Counted from the stretch's first letter, positions 42,764 to 52,223 are shown. The stretch is 64,000 bases of DNA from DATBRC01 sp036560485 (GCA_036560485.1 DATBRC010000067.1:49746-113745); one strand, 5' to 3'. Translations and numbers: made by a program. Notes: generated by a model from the letters alone, not told the origin.

Positions 42764-43015
42764 TCCGATTCAGCAGCGTTGATCAGCAATTTGGATTTGG
42801 TGATTTGTGTCGATACGTCAGTGGCGCATCTTGCCGGCGCACTAGGCAAGCGCATCTGGTTGCTATTGCCGTTTGATCCGGATTGGCGTTGGAGATTGAG
42901 CGATGAAAAGACAGCCTGGTATCCCGACATGGCATTGTTTCGCCAACTCGTGCCACGAGATTGGGAAGCACTTATAACGACAGTGAAGACAGCTTTGGAG
43001 CAGACTGTAAAATAA
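42764..43015 (+). pseudogene. 3' remnant of a TPR-glycosyltransferase gene
   Basis: Starting right after the TAA of the upstream gene and in its frame, codons read SDSAALISNLDLVICVDTS and on through HLAGALGKRIW, DPDWRWRL and WYPDMALFRQ to a stop. This is homologous to the last 80 residues or so of the upstream protein and of the one at 33167-35215, but has no start codon with a ribosome site (only TTG at 42779). It is best read as the tail of a third paralogue left by a deletion. Translation is not expected unless the upstream stop is read through. Confidence 0.85.
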
Positions 43016-43087
43016 TCGACATTACATCGAAGCAGAAGCAAGTCATGCATTACAAATCAGCAGTCAGCATAGAGAAATGGAGACCGC

Positions 43088-45337
43088 ATGTCGGTCGGAC
43101 GTAACGATCCTTGTCCTTGCGGTAGCGGGAAGAAATACAAGCAATGCTGCCTGGCGCGCGAGGCGGCAGGTACACGTGCGCAACCGATGCAGCGGCCTGA
43201 TGCCGGACAATTGATGTCGGCCGCATGGCAGTGCATGCAATACGGCGATTTGCAACAGGCGGCAATCCTATGCGCTCAGGCACTGGCGATTCGTCCGAAA
43301 GATGCGGAGGTGTTGCATCTGTCTGGCTTGGTTGCGGCACAGACCAGGCGCTTCGATGATGCACTCGTATTGCTTGGACGCGCGTGTGCCACTGCGCCGA
43401 AGCAGCCTGCATTCCATACCAATTTCGGCAATCTGCATATGCAGATGAAGGATTATGCGAAAGCTGAAGCCTGCTTCCGCAAGGCGCTGTCGCTTGATCC
43501 TGGTTTATCCGACGTACATAACAATCTCGGTTATGCATTGTTAAGTCAGAAACGGCACGCAGATGCTGCAATGAGTTTTCGGCGCGCGCTCAAGCTGGCG
43601 CCGGATAATGTTTCGGCGCATCTGAATTTGTTCAATCTGCTGCATGAGAACAAGGATTGGATCAGCGCCAGACAAGCAGTAGAGGCGCTACTGAAGGTAC
43701 AGCCAAATAATCCATTGGCATATTTTTCGTCAGGCCTGCTTGAGCAGGCTGTTGGTGAATTCGCACTCGCTGAAAGTCATTACCGTCAGGCGATTGCGAT
43801 GCAACCTCAGTTCTCATCCGCACATAGCAATCTTGGCGATGTGTTGATGGCAAACGGGCGCTGGCAGGAAGCAGAGCAATGCTACCGCACAGCACTACAT
43901 ATCGAGCCGGGCTTGATCGAGGCGAAACATCATCTTGGATTGGTGTTGCAGAATCAAGGACGACTAAGCGACGCGCTCGCGTGTATTGCAGAGTTGGTGC
44001 AGCTCAGGCCAGACTCGCCGGAAATTCAAATCAACTTGGGTAACCTTTGCAAAGACATTGGCGATATCGATGGCGCGTTGGCTAGTTATCGAAAAGTGTT
44101 GAGCATACGGCCGAACGATGCCGATGCATGGGATAACTTGTTGTTCGTGTTGAACTACATTGATTCAGCCAATCCGGAAATGATTTATGCGGAGCATCGG
44201 TATTGGGGCGAGCGCTTTGAGGTTGCGGCTCCTGCGATGCCTGCGGTCAGGCGCGAGAAACATCAACGCATCCGCATCGGTTATGTATCGGGCGACTTCA
44301 AACATCATCCTGTCGCATATTTTTTAGAGTCTGTGCTCGCACATTACGATCGCAGCCGCTTTGAAGTGACTTGCTATGCATTTAACGCACAGACCGATGA
44401 TGTAACTGAAAGGCTGCGCGCTTATGTTGACCATTGGCGCAGCTTGGTAAATGTCGATGACATTCAAGCGGCAGAATTAGTGCGGCAGGACGGCATCGAT
44501 ATCTTGATTGATTTGTCCGGGCACACTGCGGGAAATCGTCTGGACGTTTTTATCCGCAAACCTGCGCCGATACAAATCAGTTGGCTCGGGTATGGCAATA
44601 CCACCGGCATGGCGCGTATGGATTATGTGATCTCCGATCCGGTCTCTTCCCCAGCGGATGATCAGCAGCGCTTCAGTGAAAAATTGCTGCGATTGCCGCA
44701 AGTCAGGTTGTGCTATCGCGCACCGGATTATTTGCCTGATGTTGCGTCACTTCCGTCGATGGCAAATGGATTCATTACGTTCGGCTGCTTCAATAATATC
44801 AACAAGCTGAATTCGCACGTACTGACATTGTGGGCGCAAATCTTGAGTCGATTGCCACACTCCGTATTGCGATTGAAGTCGAAATACTTCATCGATCCGG
44901 CAACATGCGAACGTTTTCAACAATTTTTTGCAATGCATAACATCGCACCGATCAGACTTCATTTGTCGCAACAATCGAGTCACAGGCAAATGCTGGAAGA
45001 ATATGCAGAGATCGATATTGCGCTTGACCCGTTCCCATACAGCGGTGGCACCACCACATGCGAAGCGCTGTGCTGCGGTGTGCCGGTACTCACTCTGCGT
45101 GGCGATTGCATGTATGGGCGACAAAGCGCGAGCTTTTTGAGTGCAGCACAACTCGATGACTGGATTGCTGAAACGGAAGCGGATTATGTGGACAAGGCGT
45201 TGGCCTTTGCCTCCGATCAGTCCGGCTTGGCGCAACTGCGCAGCCAATTGCGTCGCCGGATGAATGATTCACCGGTTGCCGATGCAGCCAATTTCACAAG
45301 AAATTTTGAAGCATTACTATTACAAACGCTCGAGTGA
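43088..45337 (+). CDS. SEC-C / TPR / O-GlcNAc-transferase-like (GT41) protein
   Basis: This 749-residue protein begins with a SEC-C zinc-binding motif (CPCGSGKKYKQCCL, residues about 9-22). About nine TPR units follow (about 40-350) and then a GT41 catalytic region (about 385-740): RIGYVSGDFKHHPVAYF, IDILIDLSGHTAGNRLDVF, PAPIQISWLGYGNTTGM, and DIALDPFPYSGGTTTCEAL for UDP-sugar binding. It would add a sugar, probably GlcNAc, to Ser or Thr of a protein. Flagellin is a good candidate because fliT follows. The N-terminal SEC-C motif is unusual in this family. Confidence 0.9.
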   Translation: MSVGRNDPCPCGSGKKYKQCCLAREAAGTRAQPMQRPDAGQLMSAAWQCMQYGDLQQAAILCAQALAIRPKDAEVLHLSGLVAAQTRRFDDALVLLGRACATAPKQPAFHTNFGNLHMQMKDYAKAEACFRKALSLDPGLSDVHNNLGYALLSQKRHADAAMSFRRALKLAPDNVSAHLNLFNLLHENKDWISARQAVEALLKVQPNNPLAYFSSGLLEQAVGEFALAESHYRQAIAMQPQFSSAHSNLGDVLMANGRWQEAEQCYRTALHIEPGLIEAKHHLGLVLQNQGRLSDALACIAELVQLRPDSPEIQINLGNLCKDIGDIDGALASYRKVLSIRPNDADAWDNLLFVLNYIDSANPEMIYAEHRYWGERFEVAAPAMPAVRREKHQRIRIGYVSGDFKHHPVAYFLESVLAHYDRSRFEVTCYAFNAQTDDVTERLRAYVDHWRSLVNVDDIQAAELVRQDGIDILIDLSGHTAGNRLDVFIRKPAPIQISWLGYGNTTGMARMDYVISDPVSSPADDQQRFSEKLLRLPQVRLCYRAPDYLPDVASLPSMANGFITFGCFNNINKLNSHVLTLWAQILSRLPHSVLRLKSKYFIDPATCERFQQFFAMHNIAPIRLHLSQQSSHRQMLEEYAEIDIALDPFPYSGGTTTCEALCCGVPVLTLRGDCMYGRQSASFLSAAQLDDWIAETEADYVDKALAFASDQSGLAQLRSQLRRRMNDSPVADAANFTRNFEALLLQTLE

Positions 45338-45521
45338 GCGATTTTGTTTGATCAAAAGATTAACTTTATTGACATGGCGGCGCGATTTAGTCCGAAATAT
45401 TGTTTTAATTGACATCAAAATCGCAAAATAATTTGTGCTCAGCCCTAAAGTTCATAGATCGCGCTGACGTTACCTAAGGATACGGCCGAGTTTGTCCGTA
45501 ATTTTCCAAATGGTGATGCAC

Positions 45522-45842
45522 ATGACTTCCGCTGAACTGATCTCGATGTATGAGCGTATTGCTAAACTCACAAGTGAAATGGTGATCGCTGCGCGTACCC
45601 GCAATTGGGATGCATTAAGCCAGCTCGAAGATGCGTGTGCAGATCAAAGCCGCCTGATTGAAGAAAGTCCGGCACCGGCATTAACCGGCGCACCACGCTT
45701 GCGCAAGGTCGATTTGCTGAAACAGATCATGGCCAACGATCGCGCAATTCGTGAAATCACCGAACCCTGGATGACACAAATGGCGAATGTGATGAGCGGT
45801 TCGCCTCAGCATGCCGCCAAGCAGTGCGCTGTCACACAATAA
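45522..45842 (+). CDS. fliT: flagellar chaperone FliT-like
   Basis: This 106-residue, all-helical protein matches Burkholderiales FliT in its spacing: LISMYERIAKLTSEMVIAARTRNWDALSQLE at the N-terminus, then LRKVDLLKQIMANDRAIREITEPW. FliT is an export chaperone for the filament cap protein FliD and can bind FlhD4C2. I use the ATG at 45522 (MTSAELI); an open TTG at 45492 also exists. fliD and fliS, usually adjacent, are not in the window. Its place after glycosyltransferase genes supports a flagellar glycosylation locus. Confidence 0.8.
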   Translation: MTSAELISMYERIAKLTSEMVIAARTRNWDALSQLEDACADQSRLIEESPAPALTGAPRLRKVDLLKQIMANDRAIREITEPWMTQMANVMSGSPQHAAKQCAVTQ

Positions 45843-46150
45843 CTGTCGCACAATAAAATACACGTAATGCATCTTGTGGGTTGAGTTCAATCGATTGAAC
45901 TTGCACTCACTAATATTCATGTTCATGCAGGAATTGATGAGCAGGCGTTTGTCAGGATGCGTATGGCGCGTGATGCGACACTGGAAGTGCCGACGTTGAT
46001 CTTGCCGTCGGTGCAGGTCAATGTGCGAGCCGGACAATTGCCGCCTGCCGAGGAGAATGGAATTTCTTATCTGCGGATTCCGTTGAACTCACTACCTGCG
46101 GGTCATTAGGCCATTTGTTCGCACATCAGCACATCATTGATGCAGTCATG
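45843..46150. other. region after fliT with an open frame lacking a start
   Basis: After the fliT stop an open frame (45885-46109) without ATG until 45957 runs to a TAG. From 45957 it encodes 50 residues (MRMARDATLEVPTLILP... to LRIPLNSLPAGH). It may be the tail of a decayed gene or a short gene. The family is not recognised. The rest of the gap is featureless. Confidence 0.35.
45957..46109 (+). pseudogene. short frame or gene tail, unknown
   Basis: This is a 50-codon frame, open upstream to 45885 without another ATG. The composition (VPTLILPSVQVNVRAGQLPP, then LRIPLNSL) looks protein-like rather than random. There is no clear ribosome site before the ATG. It could be a remnant of a flagellar-cluster gene, since FliT is commonly followed by one, but no family assignment can be made. 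Confidence 0.3.
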
Positions 46151-46807
46151 CTATGAGCCGATCAAGCTTGCCGCGATATTGATAGACATACCAACAATGG
46201 CTACGTTGAATATGAAGCTCAATATCGATTGCGCCAATACCGTTTTGCGCATGGAGCGGGACATGACCGCAATGTCGGAGGTTTGTGCTGCAACGGCAAT
46301 CGTGAAGGAAAAATAAAGAAAATCCCAATAATTCGGATTCTCTTCTTTTTCTGGAAATGCCAATGGTCTCTGTCCGGGTGGCGCTGTATAAAACATACGC
46401 GCGTAGTGAAATGTGTAGAGCGTTCCAACCAGGAGCCAGGATCCGAATACAGTAGCAGCCGTCAATCCGTAATGCGTCAACTTCAAACTAATCGACAATT
46501 CTTTCACGGATGCCAATTCCAGAATAATGGCGGCAATACTTGCGATTGATGCGATTGACATGATCGACAAGACTGCCACGCCGCTTCTATCTTCTTGCTG
46601 AGCAATTTTGCATACGCGTGCATGAGTTGCTCGTGTCATCAGCCATCCCATCAACATGAGATAAGACCACACGGAGAAATTCCATGCCACAAGCGCGCGT
46701 GTCACCCAAGACAGCGGAGATGGAAGCGACAATGCAACGCCGATTCCAATAAGAGCAGATACAGTCAAGCGAGGGCGATGATGGAAAAATCGATGGATGA
46801 TATGCAT
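46151..46807 (-). CDS. DUF1345 family membrane protein
   Basis: This 218-residue integral membrane protein has about five hydrophobic helices. The motifs HYARMFYTAPPGQRPLAFPEKEENPNYWDFLYFSFTIAVAAQTSDIAV are typical of DUF1345; the two best-conserved pieces are HYAxxYY-like and YWDFLYFSFTIG-like. The function of the family is unknown. It stands alone, convergent with the fliT region. Confidence 0.88.
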   Translation of the reverse strand: MHIIHRFFHHRPRLTVSALIGIGVALSLPSPLSWVTRALVAWNFSVWSYLMLMGWLMTRATHARVCKIAQQEDRSGVAVLSIMSIASIASIAAIILELASVKELSISLKLTHYGLTAATVFGSWLLVGTLYTFHYARMFYTAPPGQRPLAFPEKEENPNYWDFLYFSFTIAVAAQTSDIAVMSRSMRKTVLAQSILSFIFNVAIVGMSINIAASLIGS

Positions 46808-47049
46808 AGAAAGTATTGTTTGAGGTCACGCTTGAGAATCTGATGGAATAGAAGCGCAAGCCGAATTTTTAGAAAAGCTTTCCTTCAGGATACCATGTGA
46901 ACGAGAACATAAATATTTTGCTTCTTTCCTTGATATAAAGCAGCTCTTACGCCGGTCTGCTCCGCTAACATTAGCGATGAAGAAAAGAAGAAGTAAGAAG
47001 TACGGTCCATATTATATGAAGGCATAAAACTTCTATTTTCCGGATGACT

Positions 47050-47310
47050 TCAATACTTTGAAGTAAAGCCTTGCAGTATGTGTGGTGGCAAAAGTTTCAG
47101 CAGGAAGTGCAATGCAAGAGGCACTATCACCATGTCATCCACAATGCCCAGGAATGGGAGGGCGAGATTGAAAGGAGAAAGAGCGTAAAGCGCAAGACCC
47201 GCTGCCGCCGGAACCAACCAACGCGGTCGGTCAGCATGCTTTAACGCAAACCACAATAGGCGTAAATCTGCTTTGCTCATACGCCACAGTAGAAAAATCA
47301 ATCTTTTCAT
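47050..47310 (-). CDS. YkvA/DUF1232 small membrane protein
   Basis: This 86-residue protein has the DUF1232 core: WLVPAAAGLALYALSPFNLALPFLGIVDDMVIVPLALHFL, with the conserved ALSPxDLxPxxLxxxGxxDD pattern. One or two membrane helices are predicted. The role is unknown. It is a single gene, preceded by GAGGG-type ribosome site sequence (gggctc on the plus strand) upstream of its ATG. Confidence 0.85.
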   Translation of the reverse strand: MKRLIFLLWRMSKADLRLLWFALKHADRPRWLVPAAAGLALYALSPFNLALPFLGIVDDMVIVPLALHFLLKLLPPHILQGFTSKY

Positions 47311-47461
47311 CGAGCCCTCCTTGTTTTACGGAAGCGAGATAGAAGCAAATATATTTTGCCAAAATCCATTGGCACAAGAGGCGGTTCGAAATAATGCCAT
47401 GAAATGAATTTCATGAATATTGATGTGTTCTAAGTGGCAGAGGAAAAGGCGGAATGCCGAT

Positions 47462-47632
47462 ATGGAACTTAATGATCATTTTATGAATCTATTCCAGGCG
47501 TTAGGAGAAATCGTTATCGGTGACTGCCGTATCAAGCAATGCGGAATTAATGCGGAACTAAGCTTCATTGACGGAAATATTACCGGGTCTCTTGCACCAA
47601 GGACAGTAAAAGAATATGCCAATTTTTTTTAG
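47462..47632 (+). CDS. possible 56-residue protein of unknown function
   Basis: This short frame (MELNDHFMNLFQALGEIVIG to VKEYANFF) lies 12 bases before the Gln/Ser-rich protein gene and reads like a real protein (IKQCGINAELSFIDGNITGSL). No clear ribosome site precedes the ATG at 47462, and an alternative ATG at 47420 exists. It could be a leader-type small protein or a chance frame. No family was recognised. Confidence 0.4.
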   Translation: MELNDHFMNLFQALGEIVIGDCRIKQCGINAELSFIDGNITGSLAPRTVKEYANFF

Positions 47633-47643
47633 GGGATTTGACC

Positions 47644-48489
47644 ATGAGAACTTCTACCACTGTGTTTGTCGCTACTAGCTTTATTCTTTCTACAGGATTT
47701 GCTCAAGCGCAAAATCAACCGCAATCCGATCAGCAGAATCAACAGCAAACTCAGCAACAATACTCGAACACCAACCAACAACAAAACCAAGCATCTCCGT
47801 CTTCTCAGCAACAATCGTCTCCATCGTATACAACGACAACGCCATCCTCTTCACAGGATTCTTCCGGTCAATCGGGAAATAGCATGTCGCAAGGAACATC
47901 GCAAAGTGGTGCGCAGCAAAATGAGTCGTCGCAATCACAATCGCAATCAACAGCGCAGTCAACCTCTTCGAACCAATCACAAAGCGACACAGTGCAAAAC
48001 CAATTGCAGCCTCAAACGGAAAATGGCATTACCTATCTGTGCGGCGGTGTTGGCGAGGAGCAAGCGTCGTATATGAAACAGTCAAAGAGCGATTATGATT
48101 TGATGCTGACGTTTGCAACGCGTAATGGAGACTATCTGGCCGATGTGGATGTGGCGATCAAGGATGCAAAAGGAAAGCCGGTATTCAACACAACTTGCGG
48201 AGGGCCAATCCTGCTGGTCAATTTGCCGCGTAGTGGTGTTTATCGTGTGCAGGCAAAAGCGGAAGATTATTCTTTGCGTAAAACCGTGAAAGTCAAAGCC
48301 AAAGGGCACACTACTCATTCTGTGGTAATGGCATGGCCGCGTGACCCCGCTGAAAGTGTAGCAAGTGTTGGATCAAATCAAGAAGCAGGCAGCAGTGGTG
48401 GTGGGGACGTTAACAGCAAAAGCGGCAGTGGCGTTTCTACAAAGAAGCGCAATAAGTCGGTACATAAGCCGGTACAACAGAATCAGTAA
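47644..48489 (+). CDS. exported Gln/Ser-rich protein with carboxypeptidase-regulatory-like domain
   Basis: This 281-residue protein has a signal peptide (about 1-23, ending AQAQ) followed by a low-complexity Gln/Ser/Asn-rich tract (about 24-115) and a folded part (about 120-225) with ITYLCGGVGEEQASYMKQ, LADVDVAIKDAKGKPVFNTTCGGPILLVNLPRSGVYRV and VKVKAKGHTTHSVVMAWP. This folded part resembles a beta-sandwich carboxypeptidase-regulatory domain with two cysteines. The C-terminal tail is Lys-, Ser- and Asn-rich. AGGGG precedes the ATG at 47644. The role is unknown, possibly cell-surface. A clear terminator follows at 48541. Confidence 0.75.
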   Translation: MRTSTTVFVATSFILSTGFAQAQNQPQSDQQNQQQTQQQYSNTNQQQNQASPSSQQQSSPSYTTTTPSSSQDSSGQSGNSMSQGTSQSGAQQNESSQSQSQSTAQSTSSNQSQSDTVQNQLQPQTENGITYLCGGVGEEQASYMKQSKSDYDLMLTFATRNGDYLADVDVAIKDAKGKPVFNTTCGGPILLVNLPRSGVYRVQAKAEDYSLRKTVKVKAKGHTTHSVVMAWPRDPAESVASVGSNQEAGSSGGGDVNSKSGSGVSTKKRNKSVHKPVQQNQ

Positions 48490-48540
48490 TTGTATGCGTA
48501 TTCAATTGTAGGCTATGAATGATATGCCTATTCTGTTTTA

Positions 48541-48581
48541 AAAAGACGGAGCGGCACATATATAGATGCTCCGTCTTTTTC
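48541..48581 (+). terminator. intrinsic terminator
   Basis: A 13-base stem AAAAAGACGGAGC/GCTCCGTCTTTTT with a 15-base loop. It follows the Gln/Ser-rich protein gene by about 50 bases. A-tract and T-tract make it usable from both sides. Confidence 0.9.
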
Positions 48582-49341
48582 TAAATATAAAAAGAAATTC
48601 AGGGAACGAGTAGACTGTCAAATGAGTTGAGCGGCCTGTTAGTCTCACAGCATTGACAGGTGGGTAATCGTGCACATAGGGCATCAATGACAAATTGAAA
48701 GGCGCTTATTTTCAATCTGGCAGTTGTTCCTCCATCCGGCTGTGTAAATCAGCCTTAGTTCATTTGATGAACCCATGTATTGAACGTGTAACGAAAGTTG
48801 AACTTTACTCGGAAAATAAATAGTTGAGTCTGCCATGCATCATGGCAGGGAAGTATGGAATCGAACCACACCAGCACGGCGTTGGAAACCGGCAGCTCCC
48901 TTGAGCACTTCCCTATGTCTGAATTCTCGGACATATCGGAATACATGCTCTTGATTTATCTCACTGATAGATCACGGCACGGAATTGTTGCGATGCTTTT
49001 TGCAATCGGGAATGGAATCGCATCAAGAAACCGTTTGACTGCATGCAGCACAATTTCCCTGTCCGCCTGAGTTCAGGTATCTCATTCCCTTATTAAGTAA
49101 GACCTTCACTCGCCATGCGCTTCCCCCTTCCTTGCATACACTGATGATCTTAACCATATGTAATGTTCCGCGTTGTAATAGGGGCAATCCAGTGAATAAC
49201 CGCTTAGGCGCAAGATTGGTAAAGCTCGATAGGCATTGATGAAAATCAAAGCATCAAATTATTTTTTAAGGCAGCATTCCGCTTCTCATCAGGGTCCAGT
49301 AAAAAGGTCCGGTAAAAACAAAATCTATTGGAACAGGTCAA
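48582..49341. other. long intergenic region, no gene seen
   Basis: About 760 bases separate a terminator and the GGDEF gene. A plus-strand frame of 71 codons at 48855-49070 looks like chance coding. A short inverted pair GCCATGCATCATGGC is present near 48832. I recognise no RNA gene or repeat. The promoter of the GGDEF gene must lie near its end. Confidence 0.45.
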
Positions 49342-50913
49342 ATGGATTTCGCTCTTTGTGTACCAATAATGAAAAAAACCAGCACAGATGGTAGTACACA
49401 CTCTCTGGATCATTTATATGCAGAGCAGGTAAAGCTGCTTTATAAAAACGCACCCATTGCCTATGTTGTTACGGTAATCAATGGGGCGATTTTGATTTAT
49501 ATTCAGAGCCCTTATATTTCCCGTTCAATTCTTTCCATGTGGTATGGAAGTTTATTGCTGCTTACTGCGGGACGTGCCTTTGTTTCATTTCGTTATGCAA
49601 AAATGAATTGCCGTCCTGAAGACGCAAAATTCTGGAACAAAATTTATTGTATTGGTGCAGGATTGGCAGGCTGTGTTTGGGGTTCGGCGGCTTTACTGCT
49701 TTTTCCGATGGATAGGGCACACCAGGTATTCGTTGCTTTTGTTCTGGCGGGCATGTCAGCCGGCGGCGTCAGCGTGCTTGCACCCAGAATAGAGGCATGC
49801 CTTGCATTCTTGTTGCCTGCATTACTGCCTTTATTTTTTCAATACATCACACTGCGGACACCATTGCAAACGGCGATGGGCATCATGACACTATTATTTT
49901 TCATAGGCATTATATTCTCTGCCTTGAATTTCCATCGTGTGATTAAGACCTCGCTCAGCCTTCGATTCGATAAACAGGAATTGGAAGCAGAAATTGCAAT
50001 GCGCAATCAGGTTGAAGAAAGGCTGTACCAGGAAAAAGACAGGTTGCAAGCGACCTTGAGTTCCATCGGCGAAGGCGTCGTCATGATTGATGCGGAAGGA
50101 CGCATCAATTACATGAACAGTGCTGCTGAACAGTTATCCGGTTGGGGCCATCATGCTGCGCAGAATCGACTCGCCAGTGAAGTATTTGAAAGCATCGACA
50201 ATCAAAATCAACGCACAACTACTGCGATGGAAGACAGTCTGCATACAGCGCAGCAAGTCAGAAAGCAATGCACATTGTTTTGCAATTCCGATAAGCGATA
50301 TGTCGTCGAAGAATTGGCCACGCCGCTGTATGATCGTCATAGCAACGTGGTAGGTGTCGTTTCGGTATTTCGTGATATGACCGAAGCACAAAAAAAGACG
50401 GATGAGCTTGCCTATGCAGCCGATCACGATGCATTGACCGGCCTGCCTAATCGGAATTTGCTGAAAGACAGAACCAGGCGGGCAATTGCACGCGCTCAAC
50501 GCAAACATGAAAACTTCGCGCTGTTGTTTCTCGATCTGGATCGCTTCAAGGAGGTCAATGACCGTATGGGGCATGCGAGTGGCGATGCCCTATTGATCGA
50601 TGTCGCAAAACGTTTGACCGGCTGCGTGCGCGAGGAAGATACCATCGCTCGCCTTGGCGGTGATGAATTTGTTGTTCTACTGGATGGGCCGACGCAAGTC
50701 GCACAGGTCAAGACGGTGGCAGACAAGATTCTCAAGTCATTGCGCAAACCCTATCAACTAAGCAAGCAGTCCATCAACGTTACCGTCAGCATTGGTTCCA
50801 GTTTGTATCCAAACGATGGACAAAGTGTGGAAAGCTTGCTGGAGCATGCCGATACGGCAATGTACAGTGCAAAAAAACAAGGGCGTGATCGTTTAAATAT
50901 CTACGCTGCGTAA
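49342..50913 (+). CDS. membrane PAS-GGDEF diguanylate cyclase
   Basis: This 523-residue protein has a membrane sensor region of about six helices (about 40-205), a short coiled coil (about 215-245), a PAS domain (about 250-345: LQATLSSIGEGVVMIDAEGRI) and a GGDEF domain (about 355-520). The active site RLGGDEFVVLL is intact, and REED five residues upstream is a complete RxxD feedback site. It makes c-di-GMP. The start at 49342 is uncertain; ATG at 49369 (MKKTSTDG) is also possible. It is the second cyclase in the window. Confidence 0.9.
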   Translation: MDFALCVPIMKKTSTDGSTHSLDHLYAEQVKLLYKNAPIAYVVTVINGAILIYIQSPYISRSILSMWYGSLLLLTAGRAFVSFRYAKMNCRPEDAKFWNKIYCIGAGLAGCVWGSAALLLFPMDRAHQVFVAFVLAGMSAGGVSVLAPRIEACLAFLLPALLPLFFQYITLRTPLQTAMGIMTLLFFIGIIFSALNFHRVIKTSLSLRFDKQELEAEIAMRNQVEERLYQEKDRLQATLSSIGEGVVMIDAEGRINYMNSAAEQLSGWGHHAAQNRLASEVFESIDNQNQRTTTAMEDSLHTAQQVRKQCTLFCNSDKRYVVEELATPLYDRHSNVVGVVSVFRDMTEAQKKTDELAYAADHDALTGLPNRNLLKDRTRRAIARAQRKHENFALLFLDLDRFKEVNDRMGHASGDALLIDVAKRLTGCVREEDTIARLGGDEFVVLLDGPTQVAQVKTVADKILKSLRKPYQLSKQSINVTVSIGSSLYPNDGQSVESLLEHADTAMYSAKKQGRDRLNIYAA

Positions 50914-51115
50914 GATCAGAGATGCAGTTACACACATTTTCGGTGGACAATATTGTGGATAACTAACGACTTGCTCATCTAAGTCACTGATTGCAAATAA
51001 GTAAGTGACATTGATGAAAATCAAAGCATAAAATTCCTGGCAATTTTCTTTGGTGATCAGATGCAATAGCCGGGCACATTAATACAGCGGTTAAATGATT
51101 AAAATGAAATTGCCT

Positions 51116-51268
51116 TTAATGGAAGTGAAGGCTTGTTCCGAAAAGCCCTACCACACCTATGATAATCAGATACAGGGCAATAATATAATTTAATAATTTC
51201 GGCATGACTAAAATAAGAATGCCCGCGATGAGCGCTACGAGCGGCATCAAGGTAAGGTGAATGTTCAT
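51116..51268 (-). CDS. DUF3096 small membrane protein
   Basis: This 50-residue protein is almost all membrane: LMPLVALIAGILILVMPKLLNYIIALYLIIIGVVGL. It matches the short DUF3096 pattern with the VMPKLLNYIIAxYLIxxG core. I use the ATG at 51268; the longer frame from 51307 lacks support. The function is unknown. It stands alone, upstream of the SRAP gene region and on the same strand. Confidence 0.8.
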   Translation of the reverse strand: MNIHLTLMPLVALIAGILILVMPKLLNYIIALYLIIIGVVGLFGTSLHFH

Positions 51269-51377
51269 CGAGTACTTTCTCGGAAATTGATGGGGGAATT
51301 GAAGCACGTTATTAAATCATGAGGCATCGGTGTTCATCACAATAAAAACCATTCGCCTTGTTGTTCATCATCTATAT

Positions 51378-52124
51378 TTAACTTCTTCTTTCCGGTCGAT
51401 GTGAAATGCGTTGATTGATTGTTTCATCGCCGGCCCCACGTTGCTGTGTCCATGCTGAATAGGATAGAGGCTTGATTAATTCAGCACCTTGATTGCGGAC
51501 AGAATTGACATTGGTGCTGACTTTCCACATCTTCATTTTGTCGGCAGGATAGGGTGTCGTCAGCATCGCAATCAGGTAATCCTTATTTTCATTCGGATTG
51601 AGCCAATCCTCATAGAGATTTTCAGGAACAATGGTCGCCATCCTGTTATGAATTTTTCCAATCAATGAGTTTGGCGCGCCAACGATAATCGTACAGGTAT
51701 TGAACATGGCGCCATTGGGATCTTTCCATTGTTCCCATAATCCGGCCAACGCCATTTCTTCGCCATTGGCCAAAGTTATATAGTAAGGCTGTTTATGATT
51801 GTCTTCACGCTGCCATTCATAGAATCCGGATGCAGGGATCAGGCAGCGGCGATGTTTGAAGGCCGAACGATACGCGGGCTTCTCCGCGGCAGTTTCAAGC
51901 TTCGCATTGAAAGTGCTGTACGTTGTGGTCGGTGTCTTCGACCATGATGGCACCAATCCCCACTTCATTTCACTCATCATAAAGTCGTCGTCGACCTGAT
52001 GAATGACGGAGATTTGTTGCGCTGGTGCGATGTTGTATCGCGGCGGGACTTCAGCGAAGGTGGTCTTCAGCTTTCTTTCGATACGTTTGAATCTTGCTTG
52101 AGCCACTGCGAATCTTCCGCACAT
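51378..52124 (-). CDS. SRAP-domain protein (YedK/HMCES-like)
   Basis: This 248-residue protein forms a thiazolidine crosslink with abasic sites in single-stranded DNA through its N-terminal cysteine. MCGRF places Cys2 at the start once Met is removed, and I use the ATG at 52124, with AGGAG 6 bases upstream, for that reason. Other motifs are PRYNIAPAQ, MKWGLVPSW, FNAKLETAAEKPAYR, RRCLIPASGFYEW and a HNRMATIVPE histidine. The longer frame to 52145 would bury Cys2 and is rejected. Confidence 0.95.
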   Translation of the reverse strand: MCGRFAVAQARFKRIERKLKTTFAEVPPRYNIAPAQQISVIHQVDDDFMMSEMKWGLVPSWSKTPTTTYSTFNAKLETAAEKPAYRSAFKHRRCLIPASGFYEWQREDNHKQPYYITLANGEEMALAGLWEQWKDPNGAMFNTCTIIVGAPNSLIGKIHNRMATIVPENLYEDWLNPNENKDYLIAMLTTPYPADKMKMWKVSTNVNSVRNQGAELIKPLSYSAWTQQRGAGDETINQRISHRPERRS

Positions 52125-52223
52125 ACCATTCTCCTGGCTATCCAATCATTCACCGAGATTAAAAATGAACACATTCTTAATCCGCGGATATTGATCATGA
52201 GTGAACTCAATTGGATGCCATAT

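Noticed and set aside
45492..45521. TTG start for fliT
   Set aside because: The added residues are absent from the family pattern, and ATG codons follow within 30 bases.
48855..49070. A 71-codon frame in the long gap
   Set aside because: No ribosome site, unconvincing composition, and no recognisable domain.
51378..52145. Longer start for the SRAP protein
   Set aside because: The catalytic Cys must be residue 2 and a good ribosome site precedes the ATG at 52124.
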